From: Clostridiales bacterium UBA7103
GTDB lineage: Bacteria; Bacillota; Clostridia; Oscillospirales; Oscillospiraceae
Direction of reading: 5' to 3'
NCBI GenBank assembly: GCA_002493305.1
Contig: DKYJ01000051.1
Coordinates: forward strand, 1-42,019
DNA: 42,019 nt
Part shown: piece after piece, positions 1 through 7,909 of the stretch
Layout of the letters: the number at the start of each line of letters is the position of its first letter
How positions within the stretch are numbered: the first letter of the stretch is position 1
Program-made: the position numbers and the translations under genes
Notes under the pieces: model-generated
What the model saw: only the letters and a program-made list of their open reading frames with translations
Database searches by the model: none
What the model was told of the DNA's origin: nothing

Positions 1-1157
1 TGCATGGTGATGAAGGTGGGCTGAATAAGCGTCTCCTCCACCTTCTGGTCAAAGCACTCGTAGAGAGCGTTGCCCCAGGTCTTTTCCTTCTTGCTCATGT
101 CAACACCGGCGGCGACAGCCGCGGCAACAGCCGCCTCGTCACCTTCGATGCTCATAAAGTCGATGCCCAGCTGCTCCTTGACGGCTTCCGCCATGGTCAT
201 GCGTCTGAAGCCGGGAGCGAGGGAGACATCTTGCTCCTGCCAGCGCACATCATAAGTGCCCAGCAGCTCCATGGCAGCGCCGGAGAGGAGATCCTCAAAG
301 AGATCCATCATGTCATTAAAATCCGCGTAGGCCTGATACAGCTCGACAGTGGTAAACTCCGGGTTGTGCCGGGTGTCCATGCCCTCGTTGCGGAAGATGC
401 GCCCTATCTCATACACCCGCTCGATGCCGCCCACGATAAGCCTTTTGAGGTTAAGCTCAGTCGCAATGCGCAGGTACATGTCAATATCCAGAGTATTGTG
501 ATGGGTGATAAAGGGTCTGGCGGTGGCGCCGCCGGAAATGGTGTTGAGAACGGGAGTTTCCACCTCGATATAGCCCCGGTTTTCAAGAAAACGGCGCACG
601 AAGCTTACAAACTTGGAGCGAATCTCAAAATTGCGGCGGCTGTCGCTGTTGACGATAAGGTCAACATAGCGTTGACGGTATTTAAGCTCGGTATTGGTCA
701 TGCCGTGGAACTTCTCCGGCAGGGGGCGCAGGGACTTGGATAGCAGCACCGCGCTCTCGGCATGAACGCTTATCTCCTCGGTTTTGGTCTTGAACACATA
801 GCCCGTGATGCCGATTATATCGCCGATATCATACTTGCGGAAATCCGCGAACTCCTGTTCGGATACAGCGTCCGCCCGGATATAGATCTGGATCTGCCCC
901 CGGTCGTCCTTGATGTGGCAGAAGATGGCCTTGCCCATGCCGCGCTTGGACATTATGCGCCCGGCGACAGCCACAGTTTTGCCCTCAAATGCCTCATAAT
1001 CGCCGGTTATCTCGGCGGAATAGGCGCTTCTTTCAAACTTAGTTATCTGGAAGGGGTCTCTGCCCTCTGCCTGCAATCCGGCCAGCTTATCGCGCCGAAC
1101 CTGAAGTATCTCCGACAGCTCAAGCTCTTCGGGCTGTCTGTTGTTTTCCTGGCTCAT
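1..1157 (-). CDS. lysS: Lysyl-tRNA synthetase, class II (3' part missing at window edge)
   Basis: Charges tRNA-Lys with lysine in the cytoplasm. I translated this from the minus strand: it starts MSQENNRQPEELELSEIL and stays open for 385 codons to the window edge, so the C-terminal part is not seen. An OB-fold tRNA-binding domain covers roughly residues 55-165 (VAVAGRIMSKRGMGKAIF...). The class II catalytic core follows with motif 1 around YRQRYVDLIVN and motif 2 FRNEGMDTRHNPEFT, both typical of LysRS. The start lies 14 nt after the greA stop, so the two genes are very probably co-transcribed, a common pairing in Firmicutes. The identification is firm; only the end is unknown. Confidence 0.96.
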   Translation of the reverse strand, partial: MSQENNRQPEELELSEILQVRRDKLAGLQAEGRDPFQITKFERSAYSAEITGDYEAFEGKTVAVAGRIMSKRGMGKAIFCHIKDDRGQIQIYIRADAVSEQEFADFRKYDIGDIIGITGYVFKTKTEEISVHAESAVLLSKSLRPLPEKFHGMTNTELKYRQRYVDLIVNSDSRRNFEIRSKFVSFVRRFLENRGYIEVETPVLNTISGGATARPFITHHNTLDIDMYLRIATELNLKRLIVGGIERVYEIGRIFRNEGMDTRHNPEFTTVELYQAYADFNDMMDLFEDLLSGAAMELLGTYDVRWQEQDVSLAPGFRRMTMAEAVKEQLGIDFMSIEGDEAAVAAAVAAGVDMSKKEKTWGNALYECFDQKVEETLIQPTFITM

Positions 1158-1171
1158 GTGTCCCCTACCCC

Positions 1172-1660
1172 TTACTTGTTCTCCACAGTGATTATCTCAA
1201 ACTTAAGCTCGCCCGCAGGCGCGGAGACGATGACAGTCTCCCCGGCGCGATGGCCGTGCAGCCCCTGACCCAGAGGGGAGTCGTCGGATATCCTGCCCAT
1301 GCGGGGATTGGCCTCCTGAGAGCCGACGATCTCATAGGTCTCCTCAAAATCCTCGTCCACATCGCGAACCTTCACGATGCTGCCGAGCGTCACAGCATCC
1401 TTGGGTGTGTCCGCTTCTATATTATCCACGATCTCGGCGTTCTCAATGAGCACCTTCAGCTCCGCAATCTTGGAATAGAGCTTGCCCTGCTCTGTTTTAG
1501 CCTCGTCATACTCGCTGTTTTCAGACAGGTCGCCAAAGCTGCGAGCCTCTTTTATAAGCTCGGCCACTTCTTTCTCCCTGACGGTCTCCAGATAGTTCAG
1601 CTCTTCCTTGATAGCGTCAAGGCGCTCCTGGCTCATCTTAAATCTGCTCAAATTTGCCAT
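1172..1660 (-). CDS. greA: Transcription elongation factor GreA
   Basis: Rescues backtracked RNA polymerase by stimulating cleavage of the nascent RNA. The 162-residue length is usual for the family. The N-terminal coiled coil (about residues 10-75) carries the signature ARSFGDLSENSEYDEAK, whose acidic tip residues reach the polymerase active site. The C-terminal FKBP-like domain contains DDSPLGQGLHGHRAGETV. A good Shine-Dalgarno (AAGGAG) precedes the ATG at 1660. It is followed directly by lysS and preceded, on the same strand, by the S41-like gene. Confidence 0.96.
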   Translation of the reverse strand: MANLSRFKMSQERLDAIKEELNYLETVREKEVAELIKEARSFGDLSENSEYDEAKTEQGKLYSKIAELKVLIENAEIVDNIEADTPKDAVTLGSIVKVRDVDEDFEETYEIVGSQEANPRMGRISDDSPLGQGLHGHRAGETVIVSAPAGELKFEIITVENK

Positions 1661-1718
1661 AAAGCAGTTCTCCTTAAATTTATTTTATCATCGCGCCGCA
1701 GCGCAGGTGTTGTAGACT

Positions 1719-2978
1719 TTAGCTGAGCATACGCAGCGCGGTCATAAGCTGCTCATCGCCTGATGTGCTGGCGGTGCCGTCCGCGCCGCCGGTGGTGCCC
1801 TCGGTGGTACCGGTGGTGGATTCATCGGTATTGAAAACGATCATATCCGGCACAACGCCGCCCTTTTTGGCGATATCCACGCCGTTTGCGGTGAGATAGC
1901 TGCGGGTGGAAAGGCGCAGGGCGCTGCCGTCTTCAAGCGGGATGACCTCCTGCGTTCTTGTGTTGCCGGTGGTGGGCTCGCCCAGTATGCTTGCCCAGCC
2001 AAACTCCTGAAGCACTGCCGCGCAAAGCTCCGCCTCACGGAAGGTCTGGCTGTTCACCAGCACGCACATGGGAAGCTGGATACACATGCCGTCAGACTCG
2101 GTGACGGTCTGGTCGCCGTTTTTATCCGCCTCAGAGAAGATGCGGCCCTTGGGGAGCAGATAGTCAAGCAGGGAGGCTATCTCCGCGGTAAGTCCGCCGG
2201 AGTTGTTGCGCAGGTCTATGACCAGCGCCGTGGCTCCCTGAGCCAGAAGCGACTCAATAGCGTCCATGGCGAGCTGGCCGCTGCCGGCCTCAAAGTTCTT
2301 TATCTGCACATAGCCCGCGCCGGTTTTTTCCATACGGCTGACAACGCTGCCCGTGCTCAGGTCGGTGCAGTCCACCGTCAGGTACTGGGTGCCATTGCTG
2401 ATATCCAGCACGAACTTGCCGCTGAGCTTGGAGCGGATAAGCGTGCGCACTTCGTCAAGGCTGTAATTTGCCACGCTTTCCCCATCCACGGCGGTGATGA
2501 CCATGCCCACGGCAAGGGCGCTGGGCGTGGCCTTGGCGGCGGGAGAATCAGGACTGACAGAGAGCACCTGAAATCCGCCGTTATTTTCGTCCTTGATAAG
2601 GGTCATACCGATGTCGGCATAATCGTTTGCCGAGGTGAGCTGATACGCGCGGTACTCGTCCGGCGTCAAAAACACGCTCCAGCTGTCGCCAAGGCCGGAA
2701 ACCATGGCCGCCGCGGCGTAATAGCCAAGGCTTGACCTGTCCACGGGGTCGATATATCTCTCGTCCACCATGTCCTTAATCTCGATATAGCGCTTGGCCT
2801 CAGCGAAATCGTCCTTACCGCCGACCTTGCTTAACATATCGGAGTAGGTCAGCCAATATGTGCCGCCCCCCAGCAGCACGCAGAAGATAATAACATATTT
2901 CAGCTTCAGCCTTATGTTGAAAAAGGCCGAAAATATCCTGCCCAGAGCGGCTAATATATTTTTGCCAAAAGTTTTCAT
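1719..2978 (-). CDS. S41/CtpA-type membrane-anchored protein, catalytic Ser and Lys missing (pseudo-protease)
   Basis: Overall architecture is that of a C-terminal processing peptidase: one N-terminal membrane anchor (about residues 27-44), a PDZ domain (about 120-200) and an S41 core with LVIDLRNNSGGL (252-263) and the closing LTANGVDIAKKGGVVPD (362-378). The catalytic segments are altered. Where the family has a SASASE-type motif after LVN, this protein has SQTFREAE, placing Arg314 at the nucleophile. Exactly 25 residues on, where Tsp/CtpA has the general-base Lys in GKG, it has Asn339 (GNT). That Ser-to-Lys spacing of 25 is the known Tsp S430/K455 spacing, so the alignment is well anchored. 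It is probably an extracytoplasmic, non-proteolytic PDZ scaffold or regulator. A Thr/Gly-rich tail (385-408) follows. AGGAGG precedes the ATG. Confidence 0.85.
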   Translation of the reverse strand: MKTFGKNILAALGRIFSAFFNIRLKLKYVIIFCVLLGGGTYWLTYSDMLSKVGGKDDFAEAKRYIEIKDMVDERYIDPVDRSSLGYYAAAAMVSGLGDSWSVFLTPDEYRAYQLTSANDYADIGMTLIKDENNGGFQVLSVSPDSPAAKATPSALAVGMVITAVDGESVANYSLDEVRTLIRSKLSGKFVLDISNGTQYLTVDCTDLSTGSVVSRMEKTGAGYVQIKNFEAGSGQLAMDAIESLLAQGATALVIDLRNNSGGLTAEIASLLDYLLPKGRIFSEADKNGDQTVTESDGMCIQLPMCVLVNSQTFREAELCAAVLQEFGWASILGEPTTGNTRTQEVIPLEDGSALRLSTRSYLTANGVDIAKKGGVVPDMIVFNTDESTTGTTEGTTGGADGTASTSGDEQLMTALRMLS

Positions 2979-3182
2979 TTTACTTCCTCCTAAAGCTTAC
3001 GGAAGTTGAACCATGCCGGTTTTAACAGGCAAATTTTCCCCAATACAGCGTTAAGCGGCTTGACAATATCAACAGATATTCTCTGCGCCACTTGCCTCGT
3101 CTTGGGAAAAATTTGTTCTGTTTAAACTGTGAAGCACCCGCCGGCGAGTTAATTTTGGTTGATTTTTTCTTTTTATCTTATC

Positions 3183-3370
3183 CCTAATCGAAGCCCAGCG
3201 TAGCGGGTTCGATTAGGAGAGGAAGATGGCGCTGATGGATATGCAGCTTTCGCTCTCAGCGTAAGCGGAATGGAATCAGCGTTATCTGACGAGCTGTCGC
3301 CCGCCAAGGCGAAAAGAGGAAAAAGTGGCTAAATTAGCCGCCGACGGGCGACATGGGTTCGATTCCCGTC
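3183..3370. other. Unidentified highly structured non-coding element
   Basis: The gap between the S41-like gene (start 2978) and the M23 gene (stop 3438) holds no credible gene but has dense palindromy. Helix 1 is CTAATCGAA (3184-3192) with TTCGATTAG (3208-3216), extended by CCC/GGG. Helix 2 is CGCTGAT (3230-3236) with ATCAGCG (3275-3281), enclosing a hairpin at 3246-3266. Helix 3 is TGTCGCCCG (3295-3303) with CGGGCGACA (3345-3353), enclosing GGCTA/TAGCC. Then comes a tRNA T-arm-like hairpin ATGGG-TTCGATT-CCCGT (3353-3369). GGGTTCGATT occurs twice (3205, 3355). GACGGG (3343) can alternatively pair with CCCGTC (3365). I do not recognise the class or its strand. Confidence 0.45.
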
Positions 3371-3392
3371 AGCTTAAGCAGGACTGACTTTA

Positions 3393-3420
3393 CCGGACAG
3401 CCAAACCGCGGGCTGCCCGG
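3393..3420 (-). terminator. Hairpin after the M23 peptidase gene, possible terminator
   Basis: CCGG(A)CAGCC at 3393-3402 pairs with GGCTG(C)CCGG at 3411-3420, 17 nt beyond the stop codon at 3438. No T-run follows on the minus strand, so it may be an RNA-end stabiliser or part of the neighbouring structured element instead. Confidence 0.35.
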
Positions 3421-3437
3421 CAGATGATTTTCAGATG

Positions 3438-4676
3438 TTAAACGCCGCAGTCCGGCGAGAAGGTGAGCCCGGAGAAAAACTGCTCCGGATCAATGCGGCT
3501 GCCGCCGCTGCGCACCTCAAAATGCAGGTGCGGCCCAGTGGACACGCCTGTGCTGCCCACATAGCCGACAGTATCCCCCTGAGAGACGCTCTGCCCCTCG
3601 GAGACTGCATAGGAGGACATATGCCCATAGAGCGTTACATACCCGTTGCCGTGGTCTATCATAACGCAGTTGCCATATCCGCCGTTGACATCGGCAAGGA
3701 TGACCGTGCCGCCGTCCGCCGCGACAATGGCCGCGCCGTAGCCCGCGCCGATATCAAGGCCAGTATGGTTCTTATAGGCGCCGGTTACAGGATGGATCCT
3801 GGGCCCAAAGCGGCTGGTGATATATGTGCAGGAGGGGCAAGGCCAGATGAAATTGCCGTTGCCTACGGCGCCACCGCCTCCGCCGCCGCCCGGGTTGTTG
3901 GCGGCCGCTTCCGCAGCGTGCTGCCGCTCAAGCTCAGCCACAAGCTCATCTATCCTGGCGTTGGCCGCGTCCTCGGCGGCAAGAATAGCGTCATACTCCG
4001 CCTGACGGTTGGCAATATCCTCCTCAAGGCTGAGGATAAGCTGTGTTGCCTCCTCAATGTCCTTTTCAAGGGCTTCCTGCTCGGCACGAAGCTCCGCCTG
4101 TCTGGCCTCAAGCTCGGTTTTTACAGCCTCATATTCCGCCTTTACCTGCTCGGTGTTCTCTCTGGCGGCTATGTACTCGTCCTCCAGCTCCCGGTCGCTC
4201 TCCATAATTTCGCCGATATCGTCCATCGCGGTGAGCAGCTCACCGAGATTGGTAGTGTTGAGCACCATGGCGAGGAAGCCGTAGTTCCCGTTTTCCTCCA
4301 TGGCGCGCACACGCTCCCGGTAACGCTCAAGCTGCATCTGTTCAAGCGCTCTGGCCTGTTCCAGCTCCTTGAGCTTGTCCGCGATCATCTCATCGTAAAG
4401 AGCGATTTCCTGGGCGTTGAGCTGTATCTGCTGTATTGTATACATGTTGCGTTCATCCATGGCCAGCTTTCGCTCAAGCACGGTGGCGTGTTCGCCTTCA
4501 AGCTGATCCACCACCGCCTGCTTTTCCTGCCGCTGGGCGGTTATCTCGTCACGCTGGGATTTTAGCGCGTCTATCTCGTCCTGAGTTACGGCAAAGGACG
4601 AAACCGGCGCCGCTGACAGCAGCAATGACATGGCAAGCACCATAGACAGGAGGGTTTTGCTTCTCTTTATTTTCAT
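3438..4676 (-). CDS. Secreted coiled-coil M23 peptidoglycan endopeptidase (first copy)
   Basis: Predicted zinc-dependent cell-wall endopeptidase, exported by an N-terminal signal peptide (about residues 1-29, ending near SSFAV). Residues about 30-250 are a long Gln/Glu/Lys/Arg-rich coiled coil, followed by a Gly-rich hinge (NNPGGGGGGGAVGNG). A LytM/M23 domain fills the C-terminus. Zinc ligands are visible: the His and Asp of NHTGLD and the second His of HLHFEV, with YGHM between them. The coiled coil plus LytM layout matches EnvC-like activators, and PcsB/CwlO have a similar coiled coil with a different catalytic domain; such proteins are controlled by FtsEX. Here ftsEX lies just upstream in the same direction. 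Unlike EnvC, the metal ligands are intact, so it is probably a hydrolase itself. AAGGGA precedes the ATG. Confidence 0.88.
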   Translation of the reverse strand: MKIKRSKTLLSMVLAMSLLLSAAPVSSFAVTQDEIDALKSQRDEITAQRQEKQAVVDQLEGEHATVLERKLAMDERNMYTIQQIQLNAQEIALYDEMIADKLKELEQARALEQMQLERYRERVRAMEENGNYGFLAMVLNTTNLGELLTAMDDIGEIMESDRELEDEYIAARENTEQVKAEYEAVKTELEARQAELRAEQEALEKDIEEATQLILSLEEDIANRQAEYDAILAAEDAANARIDELVAELERQHAAEAAANNPGGGGGGGAVGNGNFIWPCPSCTYITSRFGPRIHPVTGAYKNHTGLDIGAGYGAAIVAADGGTVILADVNGGYGNCVMIDHGNGYVTLYGHMSSYAVSEGQSVSQGDTVGYVGSTGVSTGPHLHFEVRSGGSRIDPEQFFSGLTFSPDCGV

Positions 4677-4737
4677 ATCTTATCCCTTTTTCTTAGGTAA
4701 GCTCCGAACGAATCGCCTCGGCGCTTACCTGTCCATG

Positions 4738-4773
4738 CTTTATATCTCTGCTCAGCTTTATATCTCTGCTCAG
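4738..4773. repeat. Tandem duplication of 18 bp at a gene end
   Basis: CTTTATATCTCTGCTCAG occurs twice head to tail (4738-4755 and 4756-4773). The second unit contains the stop codon of the upstream M23 gene (4770-4772). It appears to be a recent slippage duplication that adds an in-frame second stop and leaves the protein unchanged. Just beyond, 4697-4730 can fold into a GGTAAGC/GCTTACC hairpin with no T-run. Confidence 0.8.
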
Positions 4774-6074
4774 CAGTTCCAGTATGTAAGCCCGGAGAAA
4801 TAGGCCGTGGGGTCGGTTCTGCCGCCGTTTACAAATACCTCAAAGTGGCAGTGCACACCGGTGGCCCGGCCAGTATCTCCAAGATACCCGACGACCTGTC
4901 CCTGCTCGACCCAATCTCCCTTACTCACAGCCATGCCGGACATATGGGCATAGAGGGTCTGGGTAGAGTTGCCGTGGTCTATAACCACATAGTTCCCGTA
5001 GCCACCGTCATAAGAAGCAGTTATTACCTGACCTCCGTCTGCGGCGACTATGCTGTTGCCAGCGTTGCCGAAGCCGTCGATATCGATGCCGCTGTGATAG
5101 CGCGTCTCACCGGTAAATGGGTCTATACGGTTGCCAAATCGGCTTGTTACTCTTGTGCTGCACGGAACCGGCCAGATGAATGAGCCTGTCCCGGAAGCGC
5201 CGCCGGGGTTCAGCCCGCCGGTATTGCCGCCGCCGTTGTCCCCGCCGCTGTTTCCACCTCCATTGTCTCCACCGCCGGAGGGATTGTTGGCAGCTTCCTG
5301 ACGCTTCTGCTCGTTATACTGCTGTATCATTGCAAGTATCGTGGACGCCGCAGCGGCTTCCTCCGCCTCGGCAGCCTCGTAAGCTTCTATGGCCTTTTGG
5401 ATCTCGCTCTCCAGAGAGTTCAGCGTCTCCTGAGCCTCCTGAATATCTTCTTCTATGCGGGCCTGCTCCACGCGTAGCTCATCTTGCTTTTCGCCGTATT
5501 CTTCGCGTACCTGCTCATACTCCGCCTTTATATCCTCGGTCTCCTCACGGGCGGCGACATACTCCTTTTCAAGGCGCTTGTCGCTCTCCATTATCTCGCC
5601 CATGTCGTCAATGGCGGTCAGAAGCTCACCGAAGCTCTCCGCCCCGGCAAAAAGGGCAAGGATATTGTAGCCCCCGCTCTCCTCCATGGCACGTACTCTG
5701 GCGCGGTAGCGCTGGCGCTGGTCAGCCTCGCGGGTTCTGGCCTGCTCAAGCTCCTGCGCCTTCTCTTCGATCATGCCGTCATACAAGGCGATCTCCTGGG
5801 CGACCAAATCGAGTTGCTCCTGCGCAGCCCTGCCCTGTTCTTCCAGGGCAAGCTTCTGCTCGAGGACATTGGCTTTATCAGCCTTGAGAGCCTCTACTCT
5901 GGCTTTCGCGTCCTGCACGCGGTTTGATATTTCGTTTTTCTGATTCTGAAGGTTGTCAATATCGCTCTGGTTCACAGCCGAGGCCGACATTGGTATGAGG
6001 CTCGCCATAAGCGTGACGACCATCAGGACGGCCAGCGCCAAAGCGATTATGGCCGTCATGCGTTTTCTTCTCAT
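4770..6074 (-). CDS. Secreted coiled-coil M23 peptidoglycan endopeptidase (second copy)
   Basis: Paralog of the neighbouring M23 protein, 434 residues from the ATG at 6074. That start is preceded by GGAG and opens MRRKRMTAII, a typical signal peptide running to about SASA. A longer in-frame extension upstream (to 6236) has no signal character and was rejected. A coiled coil covers about residues 38-280. A long Gly/Asn/Ser hinge (SGGGDNGGGNSGGDNGGGN) follows, then the M23 domain with YHSGIDID and HCHFEVF as zinc ligands. The order ftsE-ftsX-M23-M23 suggests both copies are partners of the FtsEX complex acting on septal or lateral wall. The two hinges differ strongly in length, so reach or partner preference may differ. 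Confidence 0.88.
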   Translation of the reverse strand: MRRKRMTAIIALALAVLMVVTLMASLIPMSASAVNQSDIDNLQNQKNEISNRVQDAKARVEALKADKANVLEQKLALEEQGRAAQEQLDLVAQEIALYDGMIEEKAQELEQARTREADQRQRYRARVRAMEESGGYNILALFAGAESFGELLTAIDDMGEIMESDKRLEKEYVAAREETEDIKAEYEQVREEYGEKQDELRVEQARIEEDIQEAQETLNSLESEIQKAIEAYEAAEAEEAAAASTILAMIQQYNEQKRQEAANNPSGGGDNGGGNSGGDNGGGNTGGLNPGGASGTGSFIWPVPCSTRVTSRFGNRIDPFTGETRYHSGIDIDGFGNAGNSIVAADGGQVITASYDGGYGNYVVIDHGNSTQTLYAHMSGMAVSKGDWVEQGQVVGYLGDTGRATGVHCHFEVFVNGGRTDPTAYFSGLTYWNC

Positions 6075-6282
6075 AAGTAAAATTCTCCAGATTATCGCTC
6101 GTTTAATACAAGGATTACACAAGTAAGTGATGAATAAATCGTCAAGAGCAGATTGTGAGAAAATTTGTGTTCTGGTGAAGGCACTTTTTGCAGACATACT
6201 TTGTGTATTGGGGAAAAAGTGGCGAAGGCAGGACACAAATCGTCCACAAGATGCCGCAGGCGGTTTATTCAGCGCTTACTTC

Positions 6283-7167
6283 TTAAACCTTCAGGTAATT
6301 TCTTATCGCGTTCACGCCGCCGAAAGCGCCGACCAGCACGCCGGTACCCAAAAACACGATGAGCACTTCCAGCGCGACAGAGCTGAAGGGCACGACCTCG
6401 ATAAAGCTGCCGGCCAGAGAGGAAAGGAGCTTACCGGTGAGCAGCTCATATATTCCCCACTCCGCCGCAAAGGCGAGCCCGCCGCCGAGCAGGCCCAGCG
6501 CCAGCCCCTCCACCACGAAGGGCAGCCGGATAAAGCCGTTGTTCGCGCCCACCATCTTCATGATGGCGATCTCCTCTCGCCGGCCGAAGGTAGCAAGCTT
6601 AATGGTGTTGGACATGATGAACACGGACACGAACACCAGAATAACTATCAGCACCAGCGACACTATGCTCACGATGTTGCGCACCGTGACCATGGTGTTT
6701 GCGTACTCAAGATGAGCGTTGACCTTGGCCACACCGGGGATGGCCTCCATCTCCGCCTTGGTCTGGGCCATGAGCGCGATATCCGCGAGCTTGATGACAT
6801 AGCGGTGGCGGAACACCGTCTCGTCGATGCCCTCTCTCAGGCTCTCGTCATACTTGCTCATGAAGTTATCCATAGCGTCCCCGCGGGAGACGAACTCCAC
6901 CGAGCTTATATTGTCTATCGCCAGAAGCTGACCCTCCAGCGTCTTTGCCTGCTCCTCGTCCATGCTCTCGTCCACAAAGGCGACGATCTCATTCTGCTGC
7001 TCAAGGTCTTTTATCAGCGAGTCGATATTGACCGAAAGTAGGGACATGGTGCCCATGATGATAAGGCAGGCCATAATGATCGTGACCGACGCGAAGGACA
7101 TAAACCCGTGGGTGGAAATGCTGCGAAAGCCCTCGCGTATAAGATAACCGCATCTACTCAATCTCAT
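6283..7167 (-). CDS. ftsX: Cell-division ABC transporter permease FtsX
   Basis: Membrane half of FtsEX, which transmits ATP hydrolysis across the membrane to activate peptidoglycan hydrolases. It has 294 residues with an N-terminal membrane segment (FMSFASVTIIMACLIIMGTM), an extracellular loop of about 120 residues, and three C-terminal membrane segments, the usual FtsX topology. GRREEIAIMKMVGA is the conserved cytoplasmic coupling motif of the MacB/FtsX fold. Its start overlaps the end of ftsE by 14 nt, indicating translational coupling. The two M23 peptidases downstream are the likely clients through the extracellular loop. Confidence 0.94.
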   Translation of the reverse strand: MRLSRCGYLIREGFRSISTHGFMSFASVTIIMACLIIMGTMSLLSVNIDSLIKDLEQQNEIVAFVDESMDEEQAKTLEGQLLAIDNISSVEFVSRGDAMDNFMSKYDESLREGIDETVFRHRYVIKLADIALMAQTKAEMEAIPGVAKVNAHLEYANTMVTVRNIVSIVSLVLIVILVFVSVFIMSNTIKLATFGRREEIAIMKMVGANNGFIRLPFVVEGLALGLLGGGLAFAAEWGIYELLTGKLLSSLAGSFIEVVPFSSVALEVLIVFLGTGVLVGAFGGVNAIRNYLKV

Positions 7168-7846
7168 AGCTGTAATACCCGTCCATTCCGTCGCTGATCA
7201 CATGGCCGCCGTCAATGGTGATAACGCGCTTTGAAAAAGCGTTGACCAGCTCCTTCTCATGAGTCACCACAAGGATCGTGGTGCCCATCTCGTTTATCTT
7301 TTCAAACAGGAGCATAAGCTCCAGACTGCGCACCGGGTCAAGGTTGCCGGTAGGCTCGTCCGCCACTATCATGCGGGGGCTGTTGACAAGCGCCCGGGCA
7401 ATGGCCACACGCTGCTGCTCACCGCCGGACAACTCTCCGGGCATGCGCTTTTCGCGGCCCTCAAGCCCCACAAGCTCCAGCACATATGGCACACGGCGGC
7501 CGATCTCCTTATTGGAGGCGCCCACAACACGCATGGCAAAAGCCACGTTGTCGTACACCGTCATATTCTCGATGAGGCGGTAGTCCTGAAAGATGACTCC
7601 CAGCGTTCTCCTCACCTTTGGCAGCTTGCGCCGCTTGATTTTCGCCATATCGAAGTCATTCACCGTGATGCTGCCGGAAGTGGCGGCTATCTCGCCGGTG
7701 ATGAGCTTCATAATGGTGGTTTTACCGGAGCCGGAGGGACCCACCAGAAAGACGAATTCGCCCTCGTTTATGCTCAGGTCGATCCCGTCCAGGGCAACTG
7801 TCCCGCTGCTCTCGTAAACCTTTGTTACGCCGTTCATACGAACCAT
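7154..7846 (-). CDS. ftsE: Cell-division ATP-binding protein FtsE
   Basis: Cytoplasmic ATPase of the FtsEX complex. It has 230 residues with Walker A GPSGSGKTT (about 37-45), Q-loop in VIFQDYRLIENMTV, ABC signature LSGGEQQRVAIARA, Walker B MIVADEPTGNLDP and switch His in VVTHEKE. The FtsE-typical MVRMNGVTKVY start is clear. It is first in an ftsEX-M23-M23 order. A short gap (7847-7909) separates it from the regulator gene upstream. Confidence 0.95.
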   Translation of the reverse strand: MVRMNGVTKVYESSGTVALDGIDLSINEGEFVFLVGPSGSGKTTIMKLITGEIAATSGSITVNDFDMAKIKRRKLPKVRRTLGVIFQDYRLIENMTVYDNVAFAMRVVGASNKEIGRRVPYVLELVGLEGREKRMPGELSGGEQQRVAIARALVNSPRMIVADEPTGNLDPVRSLELMLLFEKINEMGTTILVVTHEKELVNAFSKRVITIDGGHVISDGMDGYYSYEIE

Positions 7847-7909
7847 AGAAAATCCTCCGAATGTCTCGGGCTGACAGGCGAACGTGGATAAGCCTATCTG
7901 CCCTTTTAT

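Noticed and set aside
3183..3370. tmRNA, selenocysteine tRNA or RNase P RNA at the structured element
   Set aside because: The T-arm-like hairpin lacks a matching acceptor stem and CCA, and the conserved cores of these RNAs are absent.
3435..4565. Long plus-strand open frame of 376 codons antisense to the first M23 gene
   Set aside because: It mirrors the coiled-coil and LytM coding sequence on the other strand, has no family features, and arises from GC-rich codon bias.
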